Assembly (NCBI RefSeq): GCF_049897565.1
Contig: NZ_JAFCWM010000002.1
Coordinates: 124,001-188,000 of the forward strand
Direction of reading: 5' to 3'
Source: JAFCUW01 sp049897565
GTDB lineage: Bacteria; Pseudomonadota; Gammaproteobacteria; Burkholderiales; Burkholderiaceae_D
DNA length: 64,000 nt
The position numbers and the translations under genes were made by a program. The notes below the pieces were generated by a model. The model saw only the letters and a list, made by a program, of their open reading frames with translations, had not been told where the DNA came from and made no database searches. Positions 55,252 through 63,758 of this stretch are shown here, piece by piece (position 1 is the stretch's first letter; each line of letters begins with the position of its first letter).

Positions 55252-55541
55252 GCTTTGCCCTTCAGTTTTTGGATGCGCGTGATGGGAGTCCATTCGATCC
55301 AGCCATTGGACGTGAAATTGTGAAAGTGGAATCTCGCCTCGGTACCCTGGAGTTCGAGCAGCTCTCCAATTTGACCCTCCCGGTCAGTGAACGCCTGGAT
55401 GACTGGATTTTCCTTGCTCATTGCGATATGGAAGGTCATCGGGCAGTTCTTGATCTCGAGATCGAACATTACAACGTTGCCGCTGGTCCAGATGAAAGCG
55501 ATGTACATGGTGCGCGTCGCGCGGCGTGGGTGAGTGTGCAA
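55248..55541 (-). CDS. Small hypothetical protein upstream of the primase
   Basis: A 97-residue protein coupled to the primase by a 4-base overlap. The TTG at 55541 is the likely start because AGGAG lies exactly 6 bases upstream; a later ATG at 55508 lacks such a site. The sequence (TFHIAMSKENPVIQAFTDREGQIGELLELQ) looks like a small beta-rich fold without a known family. It may be an accessory replication factor. Confidence 0.6.
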   Translation of the reverse strand: MHTHPRRATRTMYIAFIWTSGNVVMFDLEIKNCPMTFHIAMSKENPVIQAFTDREGQIGELLELQGTEARFHFHNFTSNGWIEWTPITRIQKLKGKA

Positions 55542-55607
55542 TTAATTCTCCTGGAGTTTTTTGGCGTGCCGGCAGCACCGCTGGCAGCATAAGTGAGTTG
55601 GTTCGGA

Positions 55608-55937
55608 CTAGCAGGCGGCTTTTGCCAGGCGACGGTTGAGGATGGACAGTCGTTTGTTCTCGGTCGTCAGCACTTCGACGGTCCGTTCCATTTTCGACAC
55701 CGCGAAGTAGAAATCCCAGAACGGAATCATGTCCAGCGGCTGGCTTCCGACCTCCGAGCAAATGCGATTAACGAACGCCATTGCCGCGTGACGCAGGGCC
55801 ATCATGTCGGAAGAGTCGGCAGCACTAGTAGATTGCATGGCTTGGGCAGCTTTGCGCTTGCTGATGGTTTGGATCTGGTCATGCAGCGTTTGCAGCAAGG
55901 CCGGACGTTCATTGTTCGAGGTGGTGGAGAGGGACAT
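55608..55937 (-). CDS. Small hypothetical protein
   Basis: A 109-residue helical protein (ERPALLQTLHDQIQTISKRKAAQAM ... MERTVEVLTTENKRLSILNRRLAK) with a predicted coiled coil at the C-terminus. No family is recognised. It lies in the same leftward operon-like row between the AlpA-like gene and the primase gene. Confidence 0.55.
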   Translation of the reverse strand: MSLSTTSNNERPALLQTLHDQIQTISKRKAAQAMQSTSAADSSDMMALRHAAMAFVNRICSEVGSQPLDMIPFWDFYFAVSKMERTVEVLTTENKRLSILNRRLAKAAC

Positions 55938-56093
55938 AATTTACTGCTTTCTGCCTTATCGTTGGCGTGAGTTAGCCCCTAGCGACGGGGCTATAGTTTT
56001 TTGAGACTGCGTGGTTTTTGGGCTTGTCGCCCGGCTTGCCGTTACGGCGTTGGGGGCGGTTGGTAGGTGGTTGGGTAAGTCATGAGTCCGCCC

Positions 56094-56339
56094 TTAATTA
56101 CCGTTGATCAGCAAATTGCGAATGTCAGCGACGCGCCATGCCAAGCGGCCGTTGATGCGGATTGGGCGGATCGGGCCGTCTTCGTAGCAGGCCCACTTGC
56201 GGAGGGTCTGCTCTTTGCGGTTCAAGTGGAAGGCTGCTACGTCGGTGGGGACATGGCTACGGTTTTCCGACTCAAGCGACAAGTACAGGGGCGCAGGGCC
56301 AAACTGTGGGAGGGGCGAAACTACTGCTTCGGGGCACAT
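56094..56339 (-). CDS. AlpA/excisionase-like DNA-binding protein
   Basis: An 81-residue protein. VPTDVAAFHLNRKEQTLRKWACYEDGPIRPIRINGRLAWRVADIRNLL is a winged helix-turn-helix of the MerR/AlpA/excisionase type. Such proteins on tRNA-integrated elements control integrase expression or excision. It lies between the integrase and replication modules, the expected place. Confidence 0.72.
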   Translation of the reverse strand: MCPEAVVSPLPQFGPAPLYLSLESENRSHVPTDVAAFHLNRKEQTLRKWACYEDGPIRPIRINGRLAWRVADIRNLLINGN

Positions 56340-56453
56340 CGGAGGTCTCCTGCGTCGTTAAGATGTTCGCAGTATCCGATGCCGAAAGCGGGAGTAAAAG
56401 GGGCCAAGTCCCAGACGGAACTTACCGTGCCTTAGCGTGCACTAGCGTGGTTT

Positions 56454-56879
56454 CTAGACCGCTTTTGCGCGCTCCATACGTGCACGGAGCTGCTTGAGGG
56501 TGAAGAATTTCACGATACCGCCCGCCTGGTACTTAATCACATCGTCGTCTACGCCGACCAAGCAACCGTACTTCTTTTCGGCGAGTTTGATGAGTTCCAC
56601 AAACACGCTGTTCGCGAATTGGGGGTTCGTTGCGGTCGAGACGGCGACGGCAATTTCGTCAGCCATCACCGCCCGACGACGCTGCTTTTGTACAGGGGCC
56701 GACAGTGGAGTGAGGAAGCCAATATTAGGACCAGTCAGCATGTAACTGACGGTCTTGTGACCCAGCTTCAGACGTTCGTCGAAGCCACGCGAGTGGGGTG
56801 ACGGTAAAAGCGACGCAGTACCTGCCATGAGGGCGGCGAGCAATTGTTGTTCGGGCGAGGGGGAACGAAATTCTGACAT
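56454..56879 (-). CDS. Hypothetical protein
   Basis: A 141-residue protein from the ATG at 56879 (MSEFRSPSPEQQLLAALMAG). The C-terminal part ends GGIVKFFTLKQLRARMERAKAV. No family is recognised. An upstream ATG at 56915 lacks a ribosome site. It is probably part of the integrase-side early gene row. Confidence 0.5.
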   Translation of the reverse strand: MSEFRSPSPEQQLLAALMAGTASLLPSPHSRGFDERLKLGHKTVSYMLTGPNIGFLTPLSAPVQKQRRRAVMADEIAVAVSTATNPQFANSVFVELIKLAEKKYGCLVGVDDDVIKYQAGGIVKFFTLKQLRARMERAKAV

Positions 56880-56974
56880 TGTGGACTTAAGGCTGTTGGC
56901 CGCAGCACTATACATTCGCGCCGCTGTGGGCGCAATTAACAGATGAACTGCAACTCAAACGCGGCCCAACCGGG

Positions 56975-57082
56975 TTACGTCACTTGGTGCGGCCTGAGAT
57001 CAATCACCGCCTGAGCCTGCACCCAATCCTCGATCTTGTCACGCTACATGTGCAGGAGGGCGAGCGCGGGGCGAACGTTGTG
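56975..57082 (-). pseudogene. C-terminal remnant of a second tyrosine integrase
   Basis: The minus strand reads HNVRPALALLHM, an amber stop, then RDKIEDWVQAQAVIDL. This aligns with the C-terminus of the adjacent integrase (HYRRRPLDLLRMWHVKIEGWMLDQAGI); the stop (TAG) stands where that protein has Trp (TGG). It is a leftover from a related integrase gene, possibly from an earlier element at the same site. Confidence 0.6.
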
Positions 57083-57129
57083 CGACCGGCCCGACATCAC
57101 CATATCGGTTTATCATCCCCACCACTGCA

Positions 57130-58473
57130 CTACGTCGCCGCCTTCAAACCGACGGCCTCCGGCGTGAACATGATCCCTGCCTGATCCAACATCCATCCTT
57201 CGATCTTGACGTGCCACATCCTCAGCAGGTCAAGTGGCCGGCGTCGGTAATGTTTTTCCGCCAATGCGCTCGGCTTGTGCCCTTGAATCTGCGCCACAAT
57301 CCCACTTGGTACTTCCACCCACTCCGCGAGCGTGCCGAAAGTGCGGCGCAGCCCGTGAAGCGAGACGTGGGGCAATCCTGCGACCTTGAGCGCCCGTGTG
57401 TGCGCGATGCGCGGCTCGGTTATGTGCTCGCTTTCCGATGTAGGGCTGCTGAAAACCCATTCATTGCGACGTGGCAGCTTCGCCAAGAGCTGCATCAAGT
57501 ACGGTGGCAGCGGGATGGTGCGCTTGCCGTCAACCTTGTCGCGGATCGTGATGCTGCTCCAGTTTGGATTCCACTCCACGTCCGTCCATTGCAGCATTGC
57601 CAGTTCGTTCCTGCGCGCGCCGGTGATCAACAACCCTTGTAGATAGGCCGCGATCACTGGGTTGCTTAGTTGCCGGACGGCGGCAAACCATGCTGCCAAC
57701 TGTTCCCGTTGCAAGCTGTCACCGTCCTTCGTCTTATTTGACGGGACGATATCCTTGACTTCATCTGTCAGGCAGCAATCGGCCTGCACTACGGCGCTAT
57801 ATTCTGGGTGCTTTGCGCACCACCGGATGAAGGTCCGAAACTTCCGATATGAATTATGGGCAAACGTGGGGCGCGTCGCGCACTCTTCCTCAAGCCACTC
57901 CTGAACCGTTGAGGCCGTAATGGAATGCAGGGGATGCTTGAGTAATGCCGCAAGCGGGGCGGCCTTGGTCGTCTTTTTTCCGATCTTCGGTTTGGCTCCG
58001 CCCGGATTGGCTGCAATTGCGTGGTCAGCGCGGTGTTGGTCGCCCCACTTTGGGTGCGGCGCTGCAAGGTACACATCCCAAGCATCGCGCGCAATAAGTT
58101 GGCGCTTGCGCTGTTCCAAAGCGGAAACCTCGGCCAGAGCCAGACGGTCGGCTTCGATGGCACTTACTTTGGCGACATCCCCAGCAATGCGATCGGCAGC
58201 CACGACGCGCGGGTCAATCCCCTTATTAGTCTGCATCTTGTACGCGATGGCTTCGCGCTGGGCGTCATCGATGGTGTAGGTCGCCACATCGCCGATGGTG
58301 AGGCGCATTGTCTTGCCATTCAGGCTGGTCTCGAAAATATACGATTTCGCACCTGCCGAAGTCACGCGCACGCCAAGGCCAGGCGTCTTGCCGTCCCAAA
58401 AAATGCTTTGCTTCTTGCCCTCGGCACATTGAAAAGCTTTGACGCGACCGGCTGTAAAGTTATCCCACTTCAT
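57130..58473 (-). CDS. int: Tyrosine-type site-specific integrase
   Basis: A 447-residue P4-type integrase. The N-terminal arm-binding domain (DUF4102-like) spans residues 1-90 with GLGVRVTSAGAKSYIFE; a core-binding domain follows. The catalytic domain has Arg287 (GARRNE), HGLRR near 372-376, GHKP, and the nucleophile Tyr near 409 (HYRRR). It should recombine the 49-bp sites at the tRNA-Arg gene. The ATG at 58473 is chosen. The GTGTAGGG pair lies 5-23 bp upstream, so the integrase may repress its own promoter. Confidence 0.93.
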   Translation of the reverse strand: MKWDNFTAGRVKAFQCAEGKKQSIFWDGKTPGLGVRVTSAGAKSYIFETSLNGKTMRLTIGDVATYTIDDAQREAIAYKMQTNKGIDPRVVAADRIAGDVAKVSAIEADRLALAEVSALEQRKRQLIARDAWDVYLAAPHPKWGDQHRADHAIAANPGGAKPKIGKKTTKAAPLAALLKHPLHSITASTVQEWLEEECATRPTFAHNSYRKFRTFIRWCAKHPEYSAVVQADCCLTDEVKDIVPSNKTKDGDSLQREQLAAWFAAVRQLSNPVIAAYLQGLLITGARRNELAMLQWTDVEWNPNWSSITIRDKVDGKRTIPLPPYLMQLLAKLPRRNEWVFSSPTSESEHITEPRIAHTRALKVAGLPHVSLHGLRRTFGTLAEWVEVPSGIVAQIQGHKPSALAEKHYRRRPLDLLRMWHVKIEGWMLDQAGIMFTPEAVGLKAAT

Positions 58474-58477
58474 TATT

Positions 58478-58496
58478 GTGTAGGGCTGGTGTAGGG
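58478..58496 (+). promoter_or_regulatory. Putative integrase arm-type sites, right
   Basis: GTGTAGGG-N3-GTGTAGGG, the same pair and phase as at 33224-33242, located between the integrase start and attR. Confidence 0.6.
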
Positions 58497-58621
58497 AATT
58501 TATTGTATCGCAGTCCACTTTTCGCAACAACCATCAACAGGAAATATTTTGTATCTATTTGAATTTTAAAGATTTATTGAAAAAATCAACATTGATAAAC
58601 GGAAATAAATCGCTAATTGTG

Positions 58622-58670
58622 TGGCCTCCGAAGCCAAGGGTCGTGGGTTCGATCCCCGCCAGCCGCACCA
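58622..58670 (+). repeat. attR, 49-bp direct repeat (tRNA-Arg 3' fragment)
   Basis: Identical to 33099-33147. It contains only the tRNA 3' half and is not a functional tRNA. Confidence 0.95.
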
Positions 58671-58825
58671 TTTCAGAACCATCGCAGCGCCAACTTCCGG
58701 CACCATTTCCGTACCGATCTCAGCACCATCTCGGCAGCATCCGGCGCCGCGCCGTTCGACTGGCGCCCCGCAAGACTCAGCCTATCTAGGCCAAGTCCGG
58801 CCGCGATTCACCCACTACTTTCTCA

Positions 58826-60712
58826 CTACTGCGGCTTGCACCCACGGCACATCGACACCGTAAATTCGCTCGGAGGATCGACCACGCGGATGAACGGCGG
58901 CAGGCCCGGCACCAGCTCGACCGGCTCGATCTTGCGCCGCGGCGTGGTCACCAGGTCAGGCAGCCAGTGGTATTTCAGCACCACCTGCGGACCGCCGGCG
59001 CCGGCCACATCGAGCCGGTTGAAGCCGCGCCCGGCGATGCGGCCGCTGCCGGCCTGAATGTACGACAGCGCCCGCTCGATCTTGTAGATCTGCACGCCGT
59101 CGAACGTGGCCACCGCAGTCGCGCTAGGCACCGCCGACAGTGCCGCCTTCAGTTCGGCCGAATGGGCGATCACCCAGCCGACGTTGTAGCGCTCGAAATT
59201 TTCGCGCCAGTCGGCCTCTGTCAGTTGCTTGACCGGCATGCCGAAGGCGACATGGTCCCAGGTAGACAGAGCCGGCAGCGAAAACGGATAGCCGGCGCCG
59301 ACGAATTCGCGTCCGGTGCGCAGCGCCAGCAGCCCGGCCACATGGCCGCCGCCATGCACCCGGCCGAGCGACGTTTCAAACACGATGCGCCCGTCGGCGG
59401 TGGTATTGGCCGCGATCCAGGATTGCAACTGCGCCACCAGCGCCGGCGCGGCCGACACCTCGGGCGGCGCCTTGCCGTAGTGGCCGTGCGGACCGGGAGT
59501 CGCTTCGCGCACGACTTCGCGCCCGGTATACAACACCAGCACGCAGGCAACGGCGAGCGCGGCCAGCTGCGGCCAGCTGCGCCAGCGTCCGTGGTTACGC
59601 ACGATGAATTCGCCGATGCAATACGCCGCCGCCAGCCCGACCAGCATGAAGCCGGGCGCGATGTAGCGGTTCGGCTGCAGCTGGCCAAGCGCGCTGCTGG
59701 CCGCGCCGAACGAGGCGAAAAGCACCAGCGCGACGCCGGCGAACAGCAGCGGCAGCATCTTGCGGCGCTGCGCCGGCGCCAGCCAGACCAGGCCGGCCGC
59801 GCAGGCCAGCAGCAGCAGCGGATTGAGAAAGGTTCCCATCGAGCCGGAGCTCCAGCTGCCGAACGCGGGCTTGAGCGCCACCATGAGGCCGATGGTCTTC
59901 TGGAACGGGTGCACCATCAGCGGATTGGCGCCGATGTCGCGTACGCCAAACACGGCATACAGGCCCGGCAGGTTGACCAGCACGGCAAGCGCGCCGATGA
60001 TCACGCCGCGCCCGGCAATGGCGGCCAGCGCAGCGTCGCGCCGGTCCCAGATGAACAGGCCGACAAACAGCGCCACCACCAGCAGCGGAAACAGCGGGTG
60101 AAGCCACATGCCCAGGCCGCCGAGCACGCCGGCGCCCACCAGGCCGGGGAGATTACGCTGTTCCTGGCTACAAAGTTTCCAGCACCATGCCGTGTACGGC
60201 AGGCCGAGATACGAGCCGCAGACGAAGCTGACCATGCCGGCCGTGTGATACCAGTGCAGGGCGCCGACCCACCACATGGCCAGGCCGACGGCGGCGGCAA
60301 CGGCGCCATGCACGGGCGACCACTTCAGCAGGCGCGCCATCCACGCCACCGCGACCGGCCCGAGCAGCGCGCAGACGAATATGTACAGCGAATACACGGC
60401 GCCGGTCGGCATCGACGCTGGCAACAGGGCCGACAGGAACACCGGCACGCGCGCACTGCCGTTGTCGTTCATGCCGCCGAGGTGGCCGGCGCCGAGGAAG
60501 GGATCGTAGCCGAGCAGCTGGGCTTGCTGGAGCAGCGACTTGCCCACCTCCAGCTGATACACATGAAAGGGGTTGTCGATGTGAAAACTGTGCGCGCCCG
60601 TCAGGATCAGGCTGATCGGCATGCTGAAAAATAACAAGGCAATTTGCACGATCAGCGTCCCGAGCACAATCGCTGTCCAGATCAGCCTGGGGGTTTTTCC
60701 ACTGTATGTCAT
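58826..60712 (-). CDS. Large polytopic membrane protein of the polysaccharide locus
   Basis: A 628-residue protein with about 11-13 membrane spans in the first 440 residues and a soluble C-terminal part of about 190 residues. The first periplasmic loop HIDNPFHVYQLEVGKSLLQQAQLLGYDPFLGAG resembles GT-C glycosyltransferase-like membrane proteins, though I cannot name the family. It might act as a glycosyltransferase or polymerase. The ATG at 60712 is preceded by GAG at 6 bases. It is the first host gene after the element and converges on it. Confidence 0.65.
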   Translation of the reverse strand: MTYSGKTPRLIWTAIVLGTLIVQIALLFFSMPISLILTGAHSFHIDNPFHVYQLEVGKSLLQQAQLLGYDPFLGAGHLGGMNDNGSARVPVFLSALLPASMPTGAVYSLYIFVCALLGPVAVAWMARLLKWSPVHGAVAAAVGLAMWWVGALHWYHTAGMVSFVCGSYLGLPYTAWCWKLCSQEQRNLPGLVGAGVLGGLGMWLHPLFPLLVVALFVGLFIWDRRDAALAAIAGRGVIIGALAVLVNLPGLYAVFGVRDIGANPLMVHPFQKTIGLMVALKPAFGSWSSGSMGTFLNPLLLLACAAGLVWLAPAQRRKMLPLLFAGVALVLFASFGAASSALGQLQPNRYIAPGFMLVGLAAAYCIGEFIVRNHGRWRSWPQLAALAVACVLVLYTGREVVREATPGPHGHYGKAPPEVSAAPALVAQLQSWIAANTTADGRIVFETSLGRVHGGGHVAGLLALRTGREFVGAGYPFSLPALSTWDHVAFGMPVKQLTEADWRENFERYNVGWVIAHSAELKAALSAVPSATAVATFDGVQIYKIERALSYIQAGSGRIAGRGFNRLDVAGAGGPQVVLKYHWLPDLVTTPRRKIEPVELVPGLPPFIRVVDPPSEFTVSMCRGCKPQ

Positions 60713-60950
60713 TTCGAACTCAACTGTAAGGTTATGCAGCCCGCCAAGCACTCAAGTGTTGCCGGTCCATTTTTGCCGATTTTACAACGGTATTATCTCC
60801 GATGCAATTCCCCATCGAAACATGCAGCTGCGCTGCGGCTCGCCGCGCCGTGCCCTTGAAAGCCCGCCATAGCAGGCGATGCGCCCGCTTTCACCGCGCG
60901 GCGGGCCCGCCGCCGACCGCCAACAGGGCGATTCGGCAGGGCATTTTTGC

Positions 60951-60979
60951 ATGACAAGAAGTTGTCATGGTGGTAAATT
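60951..60979 (+). promoter_or_regulatory. Promoter of the 61059-64000 operon with overlapping inverted repeat
   Basis: ATGACA (60951-60956), a 17-bp spacer and TAAATT (60974-60979) with an extended TG. A perfect inverted repeat ATGACAA-GAAG-TTGTCAT (60951-60968) covers the -35 and may be an operator. The leader would be about 70 bases. Confidence 0.55.
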
Positions 60980-61058
60980 CCTTACCCACGTACAAAACAT
61001 TGCCCGCCGTCCCCACCGGCAGTCAAACGTTGACGCGATCACCTAATAAAAGTCTCAG

Positions 61059-62078
61059 ATGAACATAGCCAGCCCAAGCTTGCCCGCCACGCGCGCCCTC
61101 AGCATTGTCTCGACCATGTACCGTTCGCGGGCATTTCTCGAGCGCTTCCTCGCCGACTGCCTGCGCGCCGTCGACGAGATCGGCTGCACCGACTTCGAGA
61201 TCATCCTGGTCAACGACGGCTCGCCCGACGATTCTGTCCAATACGCCATCGAGCGCCGCGCCGATATTCCCGAGCTCGTCGTTGTCGACCTGTCGCGCAA
61301 CTTCGGCCATCACTACGCGATGCAGGCCGGCCTGCAGCACACCCGCGGCGAGTTGGTGTTCCTGATCGATTGCGACCTCGAGGTGTCGCCGCTGACCTTG
61401 TCCGAATTCAAGCGCAAGCTCGACGCCACCGGCTGCGACATGGTGTACGGCTACCAGGAAGCGCGCAAGGGCGGCGTGTTCGAAAAGGCCAGTGGCGGTT
61501 TCTTCTACACCACATTCAACCTGTTAAGCGACGTCAAGATTCCGGAAAACCTGGCGACCGAGCGCATCATGACGCGCCGCTATGTCGACGCCTTGCTGCG
61601 GCTGGGCGACCGCAACCTGTTCCTCGGCGGCATGATGAGCTGGACCGGCTTCGAGCAGGTGGGCCTGCCGCTGGCCAAGAAGCAGCGCGAAGGCAAGAGC
61701 AGCTACACCCTGCTGCGGCGCATCCATCTGATGGTCAACGCCGTCAGCTCGTTTTCCGCGCTGCCGCTGGTGTGGCTGTTCAACATTGGTCTGATGATCA
61801 CTTCGGCCAGCTTCCTCTACCTGTTCTACCTGATGGCGCGCAAAGTGTTCTTCGACGACGCCATGCTCGGCTTCACGTCTATGATGGCGCTGATGGCGCT
61901 GAGCTTGGGCGTGATGACGACGGGCATGGGTATCATCGGCATCTATCTTGGCAAGGTGTTCACCCAGGTGCAGAATCGCCCTACGTATATCGTCAAGGAT
62001 ATCCACCGCGGCGTAGAGCCACCCGGCGTGCGCCCGGCCAAGGTGTCGCTGCCCAGCGAACAGTACGAGGAACTGTGA
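61059..62078 (+). CDS. Family 2 glycosyltransferase, GtrB/ArnC-like
   Basis: A 339-residue protein. The GT-A domain has LSIVSTMYRSRAFLERFL, FEIILVNDGSPDDS and FLIDCDLEVSP (DxD-type); the end has two membrane spans (LPLVWLFNIGLMITSASFLYLF and MMALMALSLGVMTTGMGIIGIY). This is the layout of polyprenyl-phosphate sugar synthases such as GtrB and ArnC. With the GtrA-like gene three genes downstream it may form a lipid-linked sugar donor system. It is first of an overlapping operon; its TGA overlaps the next ATG (TGATG). Confidence 0.88.
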   Translation: MNIASPSLPATRALSIVSTMYRSRAFLERFLADCLRAVDEIGCTDFEIILVNDGSPDDSVQYAIERRADIPELVVVDLSRNFGHHYAMQAGLQHTRGELVFLIDCDLEVSPLTLSEFKRKLDATGCDMVYGYQEARKGGVFEKASGGFFYTTFNLLSDVKIPENLATERIMTRRYVDALLRLGDRNLFLGGMMSWTGFEQVGLPLAKKQREGKSSYTLLRRIHLMVNAVSSFSALPLVWLFNIGLMITSASFLYLFYLMARKVFFDDAMLGFTSMMALMALSLGVMTTGMGIIGIYLGKVFTQVQNRPTYIVKDIHRGVEPPGVRPAKVSLPSEQYEEL

Positions 62079-62644
62079 TGCGGCTACTGATCTATGGCTC
62101 GCGTGAATTTGCCGGAACGGTCGAGGAACTGGCGATCGACTGCGGCTACGAGGTCGCCGGCATGATCGACGACTTCTCGCCCGGACGGCGCATCCTCGGC
62201 ACGCTCAACGAAGTGCGCCTGACCCATCCGCCGGAGCAGTACCGCATCGCTATTGCGGTCGGCTACTCGCAGCTGGCCGCGCGCTGGAGCGCCTGGCAGC
62301 GCGTGCTCGCGGCCGGCTACACGGCGCCCGCGCTGGTCCACCCGCGCGCGTACCTGGCCCGCACCGCCAAGGTCGGCGCGGGCACGATGGTGATGGCCGG
62401 CGCGCTGGTCGATGTCCGCGCCACCGTGGGCGACATCGCCGTCATCTGGCCCGGCGCCTGCATCAGCCACGATTGCGCGGTGGGCGACAATACCTTCATT
62501 TCGCCCAATGCCACGTTATGCGGCTACGTCGAGCTCGGCGCCCACAGCTTCGTTGGCGCCGGCGCCGCCATCGTCGACCATTGCGTGGTGCCGCCGTCGA
62601 CCCGCATCAAGATGCTCACCAGCTATGTCGGGACGCGCCCATGA
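62078..62644 (+). CDS. NeuD/PglD-like sugar N- or O-acetyltransferase
   Basis: A 188-residue protein. The N-terminal part RLLIYGSREFAGTVEELA binds the sugar nucleotide; from about residue 85 hexapeptide repeats (AKVGAGTMVMAGALVDVRATVGD..., NTFISPNATLCGYVELG) form a left-handed beta-helix with acetyl-CoA. Context with the WecE-like aminotransferase suggests acetylation of an amino-dideoxy sugar. It overlaps the WbqC gene by 4 bases. Confidence 0.82.
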   Translation: MRLLIYGSREFAGTVEELAIDCGYEVAGMIDDFSPGRRILGTLNEVRLTHPPEQYRIAIAVGYSQLAARWSAWQRVLAAGYTAPALVHPRAYLARTAKVGAGTMVMAGALVDVRATVGDIAVIWPGACISHDCAVGDNTFISPNATLCGYVELGAHSFVGAGAAIVDHCVVPPSTRIKMLTSYVGTRP

Positions 62645-63348
62645 ACAAGGTCGTGGTTCTGCAATCGAACTACATCCCGTGGAAGGGTTACTTCGACCTG
62701 ATCCATGACGCCGACACGTTCATTTTCTACGACGACGTGCAATACACCAAGAACGACTGGCGCAATCGCAACAAGATCATGACCGCGGGCGGCCCCAAGT
62801 GGCTGACGATCCCGACCGGCATCGACGCCAACCGTCTCATTTGCGAAGTGGCGCTGAACGACCCGAGCTGGCAAAACAAGCACTGGGAAACGATTCGCCA
62901 GAATTACCGCAAGACGCCGGCCTTTGCCCACTTCCGCCCATTCTTCGAGGATATCTACCTGGGCCGCGCATGGTCCAACCTGTCCGATCTGAACCAGCAC
63001 ATGATCCAGCGGATCGCCGGCGAACTGCTCGGCATGCGCACCCGCTTCGACGATTCGCGCAACTATGAACTAAGCGGCCAGCGGCTCGAGCGTCTGGCCG
63101 ACCTAGTGGCCAAGTCCGGCGCCAGCCACTATATCTCGGGGCCGGCAGCCAAGGCGTATATCGACGACGACACCTTCGCGCGCATGGGCGTCGAACTGGT
63201 GTGGAAGGATTACGCTGGCTATCCCGCCTATCGGCAAAGCGAGCTGCCCTTCGAGCACGGCGTGTCGATCCTGGACCTGCTGTTTAACACCGGCGCCGAC
63301 GCCCCGCAGTACATCTGGGGCTGGCGCGACGGCGCCGGTGCGCCATGA
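62641..63348 (+). CDS. WbqC family protein
   Basis: A 235-residue protein opening VVVLQSNYIPWKGYFDLIHDADTFIFYDDVQYTKNDWRNRNKI, the signature of the WbqC-like family found in O-antigen and EPS loci. The catalytic role is not established; it is thought to act in synthesis or transfer of amino-dideoxy sugars. It is coupled on both sides by 4-base overlaps. Confidence 0.88.
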   Translation: MNKVVVLQSNYIPWKGYFDLIHDADTFIFYDDVQYTKNDWRNRNKIMTAGGPKWLTIPTGIDANRLICEVALNDPSWQNKHWETIRQNYRKTPAFAHFRPFFEDIYLGRAWSNLSDLNQHMIQRIAGELLGMRTRFDDSRNYELSGQRLERLADLVAKSGASHYISGPAAKAYIDDDTFARMGVELVWKDYAGYPAYRQSELPFEHGVSILDLLFNTGADAPQYIWGWRDGAGAP

Positions 63349-63758
63349 AGAAGACCATCCTGCAGGCGGCCCGCTTCGCCATTGTCGGCCTGGCCTCGAA
63401 CGGCATCGGTTTCTGCCTGTACCTGCTGATGACATGGGCCGGGCTGGGGCCGAAACTGTCAATGAGCATCCTGTTTGCCGTAGGCACCTTGCAAACCTTC
63501 GTCTTCAACAAGCGCTGGTCGTTCCAGTACCGCGGCAAGGACCGCATGGTGATGCTGCGCTACCTGGCCGCCTATGGCATCGGTTATGTGGTCAATTTGG
63601 CCGCGCTGATCGTGCTGGTCGATCTCTGGCGCCTGCCGCACGCGCCGGTGCAGGGGGCGCTGATCCTCGCCGTCGCGGCGCTGATGTTCCTGCTGCAAAA
63701 ATTTTGGGTGTTTGCTCAACCCGCCGTCCCTATCCATCCATCGGAGTCCGCGTTATGA
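63345..63758 (+). CDS. GtrA family membrane protein
   Basis: A 137-residue protein with four membrane spans, including FAIVGLASNGIGFCLYLLM, SILFAVGTLQTFVFNKRWSF and YGIGYVVNLAALIVLV. The FNKRWSF motif is typical of GtrA. It probably helps flip polyprenyl-phosphate sugars made by the GtrB-like enzyme at 61059. The ATG overlaps the previous stop. Confidence 0.87.
   Translation: MKKTILQAARFAIVGLASNGIGFCLYLLMTWAGLGPKLSMSILFAVGTLQTFVFNKRWSFQYRGKDRMVMLRYLAAYGIGYVVNLAALIVLVDLWRLPHAPVQGALILAVAALMFLLQKFWVFAQPAVPIHPSESAL

Larger units (their letters stand above)
33099..58670. mobile_element. Integrative element (about 25.5 kb) in tRNA-Arg(CCG)
   Basis: It is bounded by a perfect 49-bp direct repeat of the tRNA-Arg 3' half, with a tyrosine integrase next to the right repeat. 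The right arm has integrase, an AlpA-like regulator, small genes and a PrimPol/DUF3987 replication protein, an arrangement seen in P4-like satellites. No capsid, tail or conjugation genes are visible. The cargo includes restriction-modification and other likely defence genes. It interrupts a polysaccharide region of the host chromosome. Confidence 0.92.

Noticed and set aside
53092..55323. 743-codon plus-strand frame opposite the primase
   Set aside because: It is antisense to a gene with clear PrimPol and P-loop motifs; the composition is shadow-like.
58622..58670. A second tRNA-Arg gene
   Set aside because: Only the 3' half is present; the sequence upstream does not form the acceptor or D arm.
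58967..60634. 555-codon plus-strand frame opposite the large membrane protein
   Set aside because: It is a His/Arg/Gln-rich shadow with no domain.
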